A stretch of 64,000 nucleotides of DNA from Lawsonibacter celer (GCF_014281125.1 NZ_JACOEA010000001.1:558001-622000), one strand, 5' to 3'; positions 54,546 through 63,785 are shown, counted from the first letter of the stretch. Program-made: numbers and translations. The notes: generated from the sequence alone by a model not told the origin.

Positions 54546-54591
54546 AAAAAACGTGCGTACCAATCCGATTTGGATGGTACGCACATTTTTT
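54546..54591. terminator. Terminator between glmS and folT
   Basis: A-run, a stem with GTGCGTACC and GGTACGCAC, then a T-run lie directly after the glmS stop at 54593. The A- and T-flanks suit termination in both directions. Confidence 0.85.
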
Positions 54592-54592
54592 C

Positions 54593-56443
54593 TCATTCTA
54601 CGGTGACGGACTTGGCCAAATTTCTGGGTTTGTCGATGTCACAGCCCCGCTGCAGGGCCACATAGTAGGCAAACAGCTGCATCGGCACCACCTCCAGGGA
54701 GGGGAGCAGCATAGGGTGTGTGTCTGGAATTGCAATGGAATGATCGGCCGTTTTATCGATGTCCTTCCTGCGGGACTCTACCGTCACGCCCAGCACATCA
54801 GCCCCCCGGCTCTTAACCTCTACCATATTGCTCATCGTCTTTTCAAAGAGCTTTCCATAGCTGGCCAGGGCCACCACCAGAGTGCCCGGCTCAATCAGGG
54901 AAATGGTCCCATGCTTTAACTCTCCGGCGGCGTACCCCTCGGAATGGATGTAGGAAATCTCTTTCAGCTTCAAAGAACCCTCCAGCCCAACCGCGTAGTC
55001 AATATTGCGGCCGATGAAGAACACGGAGGGATGGTTGAAGTAGATGGAGGCGAAGTACTGGATGTCTTTTCGGTTGTTGAGAATCGCCTCAATTTTTGTG
55101 GGGATCAGCAGCAGCTCTGCGACCACGGCCTTGTACTCTGCCGGCTCGATCGTACCCATCAGGTCTGCAAAATAAAGCCCGATCAGGTACACCACCGCCA
55201 GCTGAGTGGAGTAGGCCTTGGTGGTCGCCACAGCGATCTCCGGCCCAGCCCAGGTGTAGAGCACATCGTCGCTCTCCCTCGCGATGGTGGACCCCACCAC
55301 ATTGACAATGGACAGCACCCGCGCGCCCAGCCGCTTTGCCTCCCGCATGGCAGCCAGAGTATCAATGGTCTCGCCGGATTGGCTGATGACCAGCGCCAGC
55401 GTCTTTTCGGTAACAATTGGGTCACAGTAGCGGAATTCAGAGGCCAGCGTGACCTCCACCGGCTTGCGCAGGATTTTCTCCAGGGTATACTTGGCCGCCA
55501 TGCCCACATGGTAGGAGGAGCCGCAGGCGATAATGTACAGCTTATCCATATCCTCTAGATCGTCCGGCGCGATTCTTAAATCATCCAGCACGACACGTCC
55601 GGCCTGAATCCGCGGAAACACAGTATCCCGAAAGGCCTTGGGCTGTTCCATAATCTCCTTGGCCATGAAGTGCTCATATCCGCCCTTCTCTGCGGCAGAG
55701 ATCTCCCAATCCACGTGGCTGTGCTCCTTCGCCACCGGCTGGAGCAGAGAATCATATACCTGTACGCCATCTGCGGTAAGCACCGCGATGTCTCCATCGT
55801 CCAGATAGCTGACCTCACGGGTATACTTGATCACAGCGGTCACATCGCTTGCCAGAAAACGGAAGTTTTTCCCATAGCCCAAAATCAGAGGGCTGTCTTT
55901 GCGCACGGCAATCAGCCGATCCGGACAATCGGCGGAGAGGATTCCCAACGCGTAAGCCCCGTCAATGCGGTGGAGCACCTTCACCACCGCATCCAGCAGC
56001 GCCTCCGGCGTGTGCTCCCCTTTGCTGTAATAATACTCCAGCAGCTGAGCCACCACCTCGGTGTCTGTCTGAGAGGCAAAGTGCACGCCCCTGCTCTGGA
56101 GGAATTCCTTAATTTCCACATAATTCTCAATAATGCCGTTATGGACCACGGCGATACGCCCATCCTGACTGACGTGGGGATGAGAATTGATATCGGACGG
56201 CTCCCCATGAGTGGCCCAGCGGGTATGCCCCAGTCCCAGGGTTCCATGGATCGTCTTACCGCCGGACACGATGTCCGAAAGCACCTGCAGGCGCCCTTTG
56301 GCCTTGACTACCTTAAGTCCGTCCTCCGGACCATACACCGCGATGCCCGCCGAGTCATAGCCCCGGTACTCCAGCCGCGAGAGGCCCTCCAGCAGGATTG
56401 GGGCGGCCTCCTCATTTCCAATAAAACCAACGATACCGCACAT
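54593..56443 (-). CDS. glmS: Glutamine-fructose-6-phosphate aminotransferase
   Basis: GlmS makes glucosamine-6-phosphate for peptidoglycan. The ATG at 56443 gives 616 residues starting MCGIVGFIGNEEAAPILLEG, with Cys 2 the glutaminase nucleophile after Met removal. The N-terminal glutaminase has GLGHTRWATHGEPS near 72-85. Two SIS sugar-isomerase domains follow (ISQSGETIDT near 355, HSEGYAAGELKHG near 495), ending DKPRNLAKSVTVE. No glmS ribozyme is visible upstream, so control is by another route. The start is 98 bp from the ylmC gene. Confidence 0.97.
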   Translation of the reverse strand: MCGIVGFIGNEEAAPILLEGLSRLEYRGYDSAGIAVYGPEDGLKVVKAKGRLQVLSDIVSGGKTIHGTLGLGHTRWATHGEPSDINSHPHVSQDGRIAVVHNGIIENYVEIKEFLQSRGVHFASQTDTEVVAQLLEYYYSKGEHTPEALLDAVVKVLHRIDGAYALGILSADCPDRLIAVRKDSPLILGYGKNFRFLASDVTAVIKYTREVSYLDDGDIAVLTADGVQVYDSLLQPVAKEHSHVDWEISAAEKGGYEHFMAKEIMEQPKAFRDTVFPRIQAGRVVLDDLRIAPDDLEDMDKLYIIACGSSYHVGMAAKYTLEKILRKPVEVTLASEFRYCDPIVTEKTLALVISQSGETIDTLAAMREAKRLGARVLSIVNVVGSTIARESDDVLYTWAGPEIAVATTKAYSTQLAVVYLIGLYFADLMGTIEPAEYKAVVAELLLIPTKIEAILNNRKDIQYFASIYFNHPSVFFIGRNIDYAVGLEGSLKLKEISYIHSEGYAAGELKHGTISLIEPGTLVVALASYGKLFEKTMSNMVEVKSRGADVLGVTVESRRKDIDKTADHSIAIPDTHPMLLPSLEVVPMQLFAYYVALQRGCDIDKPRNLAKSVTVE

Positions 56444-56540
56444 AGGCGCGTGTCCTCCATTTTTTGCCCTGCAGGCAGATTCAGGCTCAATCCAGTATAA
56501 CACGGCCCTTTTTATGCCGCAATGGAAGGAATGGCAAAAC

Positions 56541-56819
56541 TTACGTTTCCCGTTCAGTTGTGTTCCGTCGGTTTTTCCTCTCGCGGCCGGCGCGGACCAG
56601 GATAATATCCTCCCCAATACGTTCCACGTCCTCCCAGGAAAACACAGTATCCGGTTCCCGGCCCAGCAGCCCAAACAGACGGCGCCGGCCCGGCACCACG
56701 AGTGCGAGTACCCTCCCGCTGTCCATATCCAGCTCCACATCGCCCAAATACCCATAGCGGCTTCCGTTTCGGACATTCACGACTTCCTTGCACCGCAGCT
56801 GAGACACCCGGCTGGTCAT
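56541..56819 (-). CDS. ylmC: YlmC/YmxH-family PRC-barrel sporulation protein
   Basis: The 92-residue protein starts MTSRVSQLRCKEVVNVRNGS and contains the PRC-barrel pattern GYLGDVELDMDSGRVLALVV. These proteins are encoded downstream of sigG in many spore-formers. AAAGGGAGGGATGCG precedes the ATG at 56819. Here it sits next to sigG but on the opposite strand, consistent with a local inversion. Function in sporulation is not defined. Confidence 0.85.
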   Translation of the reverse strand: MTSRVSQLRCKEVVNVRNGSRYGYLGDVELDMDSGRVLALVVPGRRRLFGLLGREPDTVFSWEDVERIGEDIILVRAGRERKNRRNTTERET

Positions 56820-56880
56820 AGCGCATCCCTCCCTTTCTACTTTATGCCGGCCAACCGCTGTCCCATGCGTCTGCCCTTCA

Positions 56881-57135
56881 TCAGTGTGCGGCAATATAGG
56901 CATCCAGGATGCCATGCCACTTCTCCCCGCGGTATTCCTGCGCCTGTGTATCCTCTCCGAACAGCAGGTCAATCAAATACCGGGGGGTTCTCCCCCCGAT
57001 GTACATGGATTTAATACAGGAAATGCAGTAGACCGCAATATGCTTACAGGGCATCTGCTCCCCTTTTTCCGGCTTATAAAGGCTCGGGCCACAGCCTGGA
57101 TTGAAAAACAAAGGCCCGTCGGTTTCAAGCAGCAT
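56881..57135 (-). pseudogene. Internally deleted (Fe-S)-binding protein gene
   Basis: The 84-codon frame joins two ends of a longer protein. Residues 8-22 (PLFFNPGCGPSLYKP) match the N-terminus I know for a family of about 250-residue clostridial (Fe-S)-binding proteins. The rest (MPCKHIAVYCISCIKSMYIG ... DLLFGEDTQ) matches their C-terminus. The central 160-170 residues are missing without a frame change, including other conserved cysteines. GGAGGT lies upstream of the ATG, so a short peptide may still be made. Family recollection rather than alignment supports this. Confidence 0.65.
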
Positions 57136-57273
57136 CTCCCAGCTCTACCTCCAATCTTGTTTGGTTTACTTTATCACAGTTTTCCCCGCAAGGGAACTTC
57201 CTTGCGCCCCCTCTGCCGCGGAAATTCCATCGAAATCAGTCTCACGATAAAAAATATACCCCGCCTCACCGCC

Positions 57274-57302
57274 GTATGAAAGGAGTGCTCAAGGAAATAC
57301 TG
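57274..57302 (+). promoter_or_regulatory. SigF-type promoter of sigG
   Basis: GTATG (57274-57278), 14 bp, then GGAAATACTG (57293-57302) match the forespore SigF pattern (GYATA and GGNNANAHTR). sigG is a known SigF target. A weak hairpin (AAATACTG and CAGTATTT) overlaps its end. Confidence 0.7.
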
Positions 57303-57339
57303 TAAGCACAGTATTTTTAAGGCAGGAGGCGATGCGGCG

Positions 57340-58110
57340 GTGCAGGGCAAGGTAGAGATCTGCGGAATAAATACCTCCAAACTGAAGGTGCTGAAAAGTG
57401 AGGAAACCATGGAGCTGCTCCGGCGAACCAAGCAGGGCGACCTGCAGGCCCGGGAGCAGCTGATCTCCGGCAACCTGCGGCTGGTGCTCTCCGTGATTCA
57501 AAAATTTGCCAACCGTGGAGAAAATGCGGACGATCTTTTCCAGGTGGGGTGTATTGGGCTCATCAAGGCCATCGACAATTTTAACGTAGACCTGGACGTC
57601 AAGTTCTCTACCTATGGCGTACCCATGATCATCGGTGAAATCCGCCGTTATCTGCGGGACAACAGCTCCCTGCGGGTCTCCCGCTCCATGAGAGACACCG
57701 CCTATAAAGTGCTTCAGGCCAAAGAAAAATTCATTGCCCAGCACCAGCGAGAGCCGACCATTGAGGAGATTGCGAAGCTCTTGGAGATCAAGCGGGAAGA
57801 CGTGGTTTTCGCTCTGGATGCGATTATGGATCCCGTCAGCTTATATGAGCCGGTCTACGACCATGGCGGGGACACCATCTGCGTGATGGACCAGGTAAAG
57901 GACTCCAAGAACACGGACGAGAGCTGGCTGGAGCACATTGCCTTAAAAGAGGCCATGAACCGGCTGAGCGAGCGTGAGCAGCATATTCTCAGTCTGCGCT
58001 TTTTCGAAGGCCGCACCCAAATGGAGGTGGCCGAAGAGGTTGGCATTTCCCAGGCTCAGGTCTCCCGCCTGGAGAAGAATGCCATCAACCAGATCAAAAA
58101 AAACATATAG
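57340..58110 (+). CDS. sigG: Forespore sigma factor SigG
   Basis: SigG runs late forespore gene expression. The GTG at 57340 has AGGAGG upstream and gives 256 residues that begin MQGKVEICGINTSKLKVLKS, the SigG-specific N-terminus. Region 2 (GENADDLFQVGCIGLIKAID; KFSTYGVPMIIGEIRRYLRD) and region 4 (RTQMEVAEEVGISQAQVSRL) are intact. It has its own SigF-type promoter. In most spore-formers sigG follows spoIIGA-sigE on the same strand and precedes ylmC; here it faces sigE head-on. Confidence 0.97.
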   Translation: MQGKVEICGINTSKLKVLKSEETMELLRRTKQGDLQAREQLISGNLRLVLSVIQKFANRGENADDLFQVGCIGLIKAIDNFNVDLDVKFSTYGVPMIIGEIRRYLRDNSSLRVSRSMRDTAYKVLQAKEKFIAQHQREPTIEEIAKLLEIKREDVVFALDAIMDPVSLYEPVYDHGGDTICVMDQVKDSKNTDESWLEHIALKEAMNRLSEREQHILSLRFFEGRTQMEVAEEVGISQAQVSRLEKNAINQIKKNI

Positions 58111-58159
58111 TCTCCCCCAGGCCGCCCCTCTCCCGCTCTGCCGATTTGTTTTCTCTCTA

Positions 58160-58197
58160 AAAAAGTGTGCTGCTTTTTGAAAAGCAGCACACTTTTT
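58160..58197. terminator. Bidirectional terminator between sigG and sigE
   Basis: A 17-bp perfect stem (AAAAAGTGTGCTGCTTT and complement) with loop TTGA lies 49 bp after the sigG stop. Confidence 0.85.
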
Positions 58198-58569
58198 ACC
58201 CGCTCACATGTTCCTGTCCTTCTCAAAATGGCCCCATCGATACCAATCTTATCTTATCCCGGCACATTCCAATTACAGTCCCTCCCACGCGGACACGAGG
58301 CTCTCCATATATCACAAATCCTCGCCGTACGCCACATTCCCCGCCTTAAATTAAAGAGGTCCCCACATTCAGATTATCCGCTCTTTCCCAACTTCAATCG
58401 CCGTCTATCAGGCTCCTACACAGAATCAAGGGTCCATTTGCTCATGTCCGGGGCCTGTTTTTTCGCCTCTCAAGAGCTTCCGGGCTGCAGCCCCCCTCAT
58501 ATGCAGAAATGAGGAGCTCCCCAAAACGGGCCGAACATAAATTGGTCTATTTTATTGGTGACGGGAACA
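58198..58569. other. Intergenic stretch between convergent sigG and sigE without a recognised gene
   Basis: No frame of useful length has a ribosome-binding site. On the minus strand an ATG near 58445 begins MSKWTLDSV followed by repeated stops with protein-like stretches between (EPDRRRLKLGKER). It may be a decayed gene or inversion-junction debris. Nothing more can be supported. Confidence 0.4.
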
Positions 58570-59298
58570 TCACAGCATCCGCAGAATCTCCTTTTTCAGA
58601 CGGGAGATGATGCGTTTCTCCAGCCGGGAGATATAAGACTGTGAGATGCCCAGCTGGTCGGCCACCTCCTTTTGTGTGCGCTCCGGACGTCCGTCCAGGC
58701 CGAAGCGCATCGTAATGATCTGCCGCTCCCGCTCATCTAGCTTCTCCAGCGCTGCTCCCAAAAGCTGCCGGTCCACATCGGCCTCGATCGGCTTCATCAC
58801 CGTATCGTTTTCCGTGCCCAGAATGTCGGAGAGCAGCAGCTCGTTGCCGTCCCAGTCGGTATTCAGCGGCTCGTCAAAGGACACCTCACTTTTCAGATTC
58901 GCCGTCTTGCGCAGGTGCATGAGGATTTCATTTTCAATACATCGGGAGGCATAGGTGGCCAGCTTGATATTCTTGGCCGGCTTATAGGTGCCCACCGCCT
59001 TGATTAGTCCAATGGTCCCAATGGAGATCAAGTCCTCAATCCCAACCCCCGTGTTTTCAAACCGCCGGGCAATATAGACGACCAGACGCAGATTGCGCTC
59101 GATCAGCTGCGACTTGACCACCTCATCCCCCTCCTCTAGGCGGGCAATCAGGTCGGCCTCTTCGTCTCTGGAGAGCGGGGGCGGAAGTGTATCGCTTCCG
59201 CCGATGTACATAATTTTGCCCGGGAGCTTTAACCCCAGCCTGGCAAGCATGCGCTGCAGGCGGACATACCAGTGCAGATACCAGCCTTTCATTTCCAT
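58570..59298 (-). CDS. sigE: Mother-cell sigma factor SigE (pro-SigE)
   Basis: SigE drives early mother-cell gene expression after its N-terminal propeptide is removed by SpoIIGA. The 242-residue protein has the pro-sequence ([20 protein letters not shown]) followed by [20 protein letters not shown], region 2 ([20 protein letters not shown]) and region 4 ([20 protein letters not shown]). The gene is 25 bp downstream of spoIIGA on the same strand, the usual order. Confidence 0.97.
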   Translation of the reverse strand: MEMKGWYLHWYVRLQRMLARLGLKLPGKIMYIGGSDTLPPPLSRDEEADLIARLEEGDEVVKSQLIERNLRLVVYIARRFENTGVGIEDLISIGTIGLIKAVGTYKPAKNIKLATYASRCIENEILMHLRKTANLKSEVSFDEPLNTDWDGNELLLSDILGTENDTVMKPIEADVDRQLLGAALEKLDERERQIITMRFGLDGRPERTQKEVADQLGISQSYISRLEKRIISRLKKEILRML

Positions 59299-59323
59299 CC
59301 TCCCTGTTCTGTCTAGGTTGCAT

Positions 59324-60181
59324 CTATGCGCCGATTAACGCGTTATAACCTCCGCCATCAGTCAGGCGCGTGGGGGAGAGCGCCACCAGAATCTTCCCGT
59401 ACTCCTCTCCGCCCACCCGCGCCGCGTCTAGCCGCAGCGCCAGCAGCATGCCGCACTCCACGCCTACCGCCTGATAGGGCAGAAGCCGGCAGCGTCCGCA
59501 CCAGCCGTTTTCACTCAGACGGGAGAGCACTGCTACCGGATCGCTCAGTTCGGCCGCGGCAGGCGCCTGTCCGGCCGGGAAAAGTGCGGATACCTTCTCC
59601 CCCTCCGCCACCATGACCGGGCGCCCGGTAGCAGGGTCGCTCAAGGTATTTCCGGTGTCCACCAGAGCCGTTACAACCGCCTTTCGCCCCTCCAACGTAA
59701 GGACTGCGGGCATAACCTCCTTCCGGAGCGCACTGTGGCACGCCGTTTTCTGCAGCGCCAGGGTGATGACCACATAGCATACCGCCGCGGAAAGCAGAAT
59801 CAGCCGCAGGTCCAAAGCGGAATAAAACACTCCGTTTTTCAGGGTAAGCCCCTGTCCCCCCAGCAGTCCCAAGGCAAAAATGCCGCCCCCGAAGGCGGCG
59901 GATACCGCAAAAAACACCAGCCCCACCCGCAGCAGACGCCGGCTGCCGCCATAGGCAATGAGCACCATTACCACGGCCATGGAAATCTTACACAGGGGAT
60001 GCAGCAGAAATCCCATTCCGGGGAAAAAAACAGCCGCCGCATAGAGCGCGCCCACCGCCGCGCCCAGCGCAAGCCACAATCGGCGCAGCACCTCTCCCGC
60101 CAGCTTTCCGGCAGAGAGCAGCAGCAGATAATTGACGACAAAATTCAAAAGAAAGAGCGCGTCAATGTAGACCACCGTCAT
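59324..60181 (-). CDS. spoIIGA: Pro-SigE processing protease SpoIIGA
   Basis: SpoIIGA is a membrane aspartic protease that cleaves pro-SigE. The ATG at 60181 with GAAAGGGGGC upstream gives 285 residues: five N-terminal membrane helices ([20 protein letters not shown] ...) and a soluble C-terminal protease domain with the aspartate motif ALVDTGNTL (near 173-181) and the ending [16 protein letters not shown]-like -10 (60224-60219, minus strand) lies upstream. It is somewhat short but complete. Confidence 0.95.
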   Translation of the reverse strand: MTVVYIDALFLLNFVVNYLLLLSAGKLAGEVLRRLWLALGAAVGALYAAAVFFPGMGFLLHPLCKISMAVVMVLIAYGGSRRLLRVGLVFFAVSAAFGGGIFALGLLGGQGLTLKNGVFYSALDLRLILLSAAVCYVVITLALQKTACHSALRKEVMPAVLTLEGRKAVVTALVDTGNTLSDPATGRPVMVAEGEKVSALFPAGQAPAAAELSDPVAVLSRLSENGWCGRCRLLPYQAVGVECGMLLALRLDAARVGGEEYGKILVALSPTRLTDGGGYNALIGA

Positions 60182-60272
60182 CTCCGCCGCCCCCTTTCTC
60201 CGCGCTTGACTGTTCTTCATTATAGAGTTCTCGTCCCACAAAAAAGGTCAGATTGGCGGCAAAGCCAAAAAA

Positions 60273-60302
60273 GAATCTGACAAGTGAAAATACTTGTCAG
60301 AT
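60273..60302 (-). terminator. Terminator of the DUF951-hisC-radical SAM operon
   Basis: On the minus strand AATCTGACAAGT pairs with ACTTGTCAGATT, followed by CTTTTTTGG, 21 bp past the radical SAM stop. Confidence 0.85.
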
Positions 60303-60323
60303 TGGAATCATCCCAAGCGCCGC

Positions 60324-61196
60324 TTAAAGTCCCCTCTGTTCTTCCGAACGGATTCCCGCCTCGCCGTTCAATGCCCGATGGATTAAATCCAGCAGGTATT
60401 CCCGGTCCTCCGGCAATCCGCCCTTCAAGGGCAGGTAATTGGAAGCGTGGTCACACGTAAAGTGCAATGGTTTTACAGTTATGTTCTCCAGGAGAATCTG
60501 AACCTCCTCCAACGTCTCGCGGGAGGAGAGCACCGGAAACGCCCCGCAGGCGGCCGCATCCCCCAGAGGTGTGCCCGGGACCGGCATATAGGTCAGGGCA
60601 GAGAGATGATGCGGCTCCATGGCATTGATCAGTTCAGCCGTGGCCAGGCCGTGCTCCCGTGAGGCCTCCCCCCGGCCGGCCAGACCAAGCAGCACCATAA
60701 CCCACAGGTCATAGCCGGCCTGTCGGATCCTCTGGCCCGCGCGGAGCATCTCTTCCGCTCCGACCCCCTTGCGGACCGCGCGAAGGACGCCATCGCTTCC
60801 CGACTCCACCCCCAGGTAGAGGCGGGCAAGCCCGGCCTCCCGCAGGGCTTTCAGCTCCTCCTCTCCCTTGCGCAGGGTGCTCACCGGTCCGGCATAGGCG
60901 CTGACCCGTTCCAAGGCCGGGAAGGTATCCCACAGCCTGTTCAGGACTGCCAGCAGGTCCTCTGTGTCCATGGCAATGGCGTCCCCATCGCATAGAAACA
61001 CCCTTTTCACGCTTCCGTAGTACTGCCTGGCCAGGGCAATGTCCTCATAAATCTCCTTCAGCGGCCGGACGCGGTAGCGTTTGTCCTTATACATGCCGCA
61101 AAAGGTGCAGGTATTATGGGAGCACCCCACTGTCACCTGGAGCAGGTAGCTCTTCCACTCGCCCGGCGGTCGGTAGATGGTCCCCTCATATCTCAT
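60324..61196 (-). CDS. Radical SAM protein (B12-independent, YgiQ/Elp3-like core)
   Basis: The ATG at 61196 overlaps the hisC stop (ATGA). The 290-residue protein has the radical SAM motif CSHNTCTFC (about 29-37), the SAM-binding GDAI strand, the YLGVESGSD motif near 120 and a C-terminal extension with HFTCDHASNYLPLKG. Such proteins occur next to biosynthetic genes in anaerobes, with no established reaction. Coupling to hisC may be for convenience rather than pathway. Confidence 0.88.
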   Translation of the reverse strand: MRYEGTIYRPPGEWKSYLLQVTVGCSHNTCTFCGMYKDKRYRVRPLKEIYEDIALARQYYGSVKRVFLCDGDAIAMDTEDLLAVLNRLWDTFPALERVSAYAGPVSTLRKGEEELKALREAGLARLYLGVESGSDGVLRAVRKGVGAEEMLRAGQRIRQAGYDLWVMVLLGLAGRGEASREHGLATAELINAMEPHHLSALTYMPVPGTPLGDAAACGAFPVLSSRETLEEVQILLENITVKPLHFTCDHASNYLPLKGGLPEDREYLLDLIHRALNGEAGIRSEEQRGL

Positions 61197-62251
61197 GCCA
61201 GCAGTCCTTTCAGGATCTGACACAAAGTGTCCATCTCCTCGTCTGTGCCGATGGAGATGCGCAGATAATCCCGAATGCGGGGCTTATCCCACCAGCGCAC
61301 CAGGATTCCCCGCTCTCTCAGGCCATCCAGCAGAGCCTTTGCATCGGCCTGGGGATGGCGGACAAACAGGAAGTTGGCCGAAGAATCACACACTTCAAAG
61401 CCGAGCAGCTTCAGCTCTACAGCCACCCGATCCCGGGTGTGGATGATCTTCGTGGTGGTGGCGCGGAAGTAGTCCTGGTCACGCACAGCCCCTTCCGCGC
61501 CGGCCAGTGCAATCCGGTCCAGGGTATAGGAATTAAAGGAGTTTTTCACACAGTTCAGCGCGGCGATCAGATTCTCATTCGCCAGAGCGGCCCCGATGCG
61601 CAGCCCCGCCAGGGAGTGGGACTTGGACATGGTCTGCACCACCACCAGATTGGGATAGCGGTCAATCAGCTCCACTGCAGAACAGGTTCCAAAGTCCGCA
61701 TAGGCCTCATCCACCAAAACGACCGCCTCCGGATTTCCCTCCAGCAGTTCCCGAATCGCGCACAGGGACAGCTCCCGCCCGGTAGGCGCGTTGGGGTTTG
61801 CCAGGACGATGCCGCCATTGTGGCCCAAAAACTGCTCCACCGGCACGCCGAAATGCTCGTCCAGAGGGATCTCCCGGTAGGTCAGGCCAAACATGTCGGC
61901 AAAGACCGGATAGAACCCGTAGGTAATATCTGGAAACAGGATCGTACGGTCCGGGTCAAAAAAGGCTTGAAAGCACAAGGCCAGAACCTCGTCCGAGCCA
62001 TTTCCCACAAAAATCTGCTCCGGCCTGAGTCCGTGGACGGCTGCCAAGGCCTCCCGCAGGGAGGCGCACTCCGGGTCCGGATAGAGACGCAGCAGACCGC
62101 CGGCAGCCTCGCGAATCGCCTCCAGGGCCTTGGGTGAGGGCGGATAGGGGTTCTCATTGGTGTTGAGCTTAATGACGGTGCGATCCCTGGGCTGCTCCCC
62201 CGGAACATAGGGGGCCATGTGTTTGATGCGCTTGCTCCAGAATTCTTTCAT
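61193..62251 (-). CDS. hisC: Histidinol-phosphate aminotransferase
   Basis: HisC transaminates histidinol phosphate in histidine synthesis; the family also accepts aromatic substrates. The ATG at 62251 overlaps the DUF951 gene (ATGA). The 352-residue protein has IKLNTNENPYPPSP near 27-40, NPNAPTG near 155, the strand DEAYADF near 185, the PLP lysine in TMSKSHSLAGLRIG near 217, and the C-terminal RISIGTDEEMDTL. No other his genes are nearby, so an aromatic aminotransferase role remains possible. Confidence 0.88.
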   Translation of the reverse strand: MKEFWSKRIKHMAPYVPGEQPRDRTVIKLNTNENPYPPSPKALEAIREAAGGLLRLYPDPECASLREALAAVHGLRPEQIFVGNGSDEVLALCFQAFFDPDRTILFPDITYGFYPVFADMFGLTYREIPLDEHFGVPVEQFLGHNGGIVLANPNAPTGRELSLCAIRELLEGNPEAVVLVDEAYADFGTCSAVELIDRYPNLVVVQTMSKSHSLAGLRIGAALANENLIAALNCVKNSFNSYTLDRIALAGAEGAVRDQDYFRATTTKIIHTRDRVAVELKLLGFEVCDSSANFLFVRHPQADAKALLDGLRERGILVRWWDKPRIRDYLRISIGTDEEMDTLCQILKGLLA

Positions 62252-62445
62252 GCCTGTTCTTCCTCTCCGGAACGGATCCACTTCTTGATGCTTTTCTCTG
62301 CCTTGCTGCGGGGAATCATCAGCTCATGCCCACACCCCTCGCACCGAAGACGGAAATCCATACCTACGCGCAGCACAAGCCACCGGCGGCTGCCGCAGGG
62401 ATGGGTTTTCTTGAGCTCCAGGGTATCGCCCACTCGCACATCCAT
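62248..62445 (-). CDS. DUF951 small zinc-ribbon-like protein
   Basis: The 65-residue protein has the DUF951 hallmarks: VRVGDTLELKKTHPCGSRRW near the start and CEGCGHELMIPRSKAEK near residue 35-51. It is a small basic, possibly nucleic-acid-binding protein. It is coupled to hisC by a 4-bp overlap and the ribosome-binding site AGGAGGAC precedes it. Confidence 0.92.
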   Translation of the reverse strand: MDVRVGDTLELKKTHPCGSRRWLVLRVGMDFRLRCEGCGHELMIPRSKAEKSIKKWIRSGEEEQA

Positions 62446-62591
62446 GGCCAGTCCTCCTCCTAATTTCGCCTTTATTTTGATGCAATATCATTATAAGTTC
62501 ACGGCCCCGCGCTGTCAATTCAGCGCCTTCAATTGCATATAGTGGGCTATCCAGAAAAATTTCGTGTCAAACCGGGAAAGGATTGGTCAAA

Positions 62592-63527
62592 TTGACAAGC
62601 TACTTTCCGCCCGAAGGGCGTTTGCTGAATACTCCGGAAAACCGCGCCGCCTGCGCCTCTCCCGTAGCCCTGCGCCGCGCCATGGAGGAAAAGGCCATCC
62701 TCGAGGGTGTGGTCCGTCTGTGCGACGCGGAGCATAACCTGATCGTTTCCCTGGGCGCCTTCACGGGACTGATTCCGCGTGCAGAAGCCGCGCTGGGCAT
62801 TGCCGACGGCAGCACACGGGAAATCGCAATCCTCTCCCGGGTTGGAAAGCCGGTGTGCTTTCTGGTCGAGTCGGTGGCGGAAACAGACGGCGTAATCCGT
62901 CCCGTGCTCTCCCGTCGTCTCGCCCAGGAGGCCGCGCTGAACGCCATATTCCGGAACTGGAGGCCCGGAACCGTCATCTCCGCCACCGTCACCCATTTGG
63001 AGCCCTTTGGCGCTTTCGTGGATGTGGGGTGCGGCATCTCCTCCATGATTGGCATTGAAAACATCTCAGTATCCCGGATTCCACATCCGGATCAGCGCTT
63101 TGCCGTCGGGCAGGAGATCTTCGCCGTCGTACAGGATCTTGTCCCCGACCAGCGCCGCGTCTATCTGACCCATAAGGAGCTGCTGGGGACGTGGTCGGAA
63201 AACGCCGCGGCCTTTCAGCCGGGCATGACGGTTCCGGGCATCATCCGGGGCCAAAAGGAATATGGCGTCTTTGTGGAGCTCACGCCCAATCTCTCCGGCC
63301 TTGCGGAACTGAGGGGCGGCTTTCAGGAGGGAGACCGTGTGTCCGTCTATCTCAAAGCGCTGCTGCCGGAACGAATGAAAATCAAATTGCTGATGATTGA
63401 CCGCCTGCCCCCGCTCCGCGCTCCTGAACCGCTGCGCTATTTCATTACCAGCGGAAAGCTGGAGCAGTGGCGTTACGCCCCTGCAGGCTGTAGAAAAGTC
63501 GGCGCGCAGACGGTATTTGCCGACTAA
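62592..63527 (+). CDS. S1 RNA-binding domain protein
   Basis: The 311-residue protein starts (M)TSYFPPEGRLLNTPENRA at a TTG (62592) 10 nt after AAAGG; a TTG at 62583 is too close to that site. Three S1-like beta-barrels are seen: about 50-120, RPGTVISATVTHLEPFGAFV followed by DVGCGISSMI (near 135-165), and QPGMTVPGIIRGQKEYGVFV near 215. It is like ribosomal protein S1/YbgE-type RNA-binding proteins of Clostridia and may relate to 4-hydroxy-3-methylbut-2-enyl diphosphate reductase-S1 fusions, but lacks the enzyme domain. It probably binds RNA. Confidence 0.85.
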   Translation: MTSYFPPEGRLLNTPENRAACASPVALRRAMEEKAILEGVVRLCDAEHNLIVSLGAFTGLIPRAEAALGIADGSTREIAILSRVGKPVCFLVESVAETDGVIRPVLSRRLAQEAALNAIFRNWRPGTVISATVTHLEPFGAFVDVGCGISSMIGIENISVSRIPHPDQRFAVGQEIFAVVQDLVPDQRRVYLTHKELLGTWSENAAAFQPGMTVPGIIRGQKEYGVFVELTPNLSGLAELRGGFQEGDRVSVYLKALLPERMKIKLLMIDRLPPLRAPEPLRYFITSGKLEQWRYAPAGCRKVGAQTVFAD

Positions 63528-63558
63528 GTCCGCTGAAAAAAGCACTGCAAACCACAAT

Positions 63559-63618
63559 AACCCCAAAGCCGGCCCTGGGGCGCGGAGCTCTCCGCGCCCC
63601 AGGGCCGGCTTTGGGGTT
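63559..63618. terminator. 29-bp perfect inverted repeat
   Basis: Arms beginning AACCCCAAAGCCGGCCCTGG and ending CCAGGGCCGGCTTTGGGGTT are exact complements over 29 bp with a 2-nt loop. It lies 32 bp after the S1 gene. It is far longer than a normal terminator and may be a repeated palindrome. Confidence 0.75.
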
Positions 63619-63701
63619 TCTCCACTCCATGGCACTCCCCTTCTCCTGCGGCATCACCCATACTGTGCCGGAAGATTCCAAACAAAATTTTCGATTTCCT
63701 A

Positions 63702-63756
63702 TTGACAATTGCTCTTCACTGGGTATAATAAAATTAACAAATGAGTAATTGCTCAT
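63702..63756 (+). promoter_or_regulatory. Promoter and operator of the arsR-type gene
   Basis: TTGACA (63702-63707) and TATAAT (63724-63729) are 16 bp apart. Just downstream lies ATGAGTAATTGCTCAT (63741-63756), a near-perfect palindrome of the kind bound by ArsR/SmtB metal repressors, with a half-site CAATTGCTC overlapping the spacer. The gene is therefore probably self-repressed. Confidence 0.85.
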
Positions 63757-63785
63757 ATATAAATTTAACAGAGGGGGAAATTTTT

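Noticed and set aside
56444..56540. glmS ribozyme upstream of glmS
   Set aside because: Only 97 bp separate glmS from ylmC, and the conserved ribozyme core is not present.
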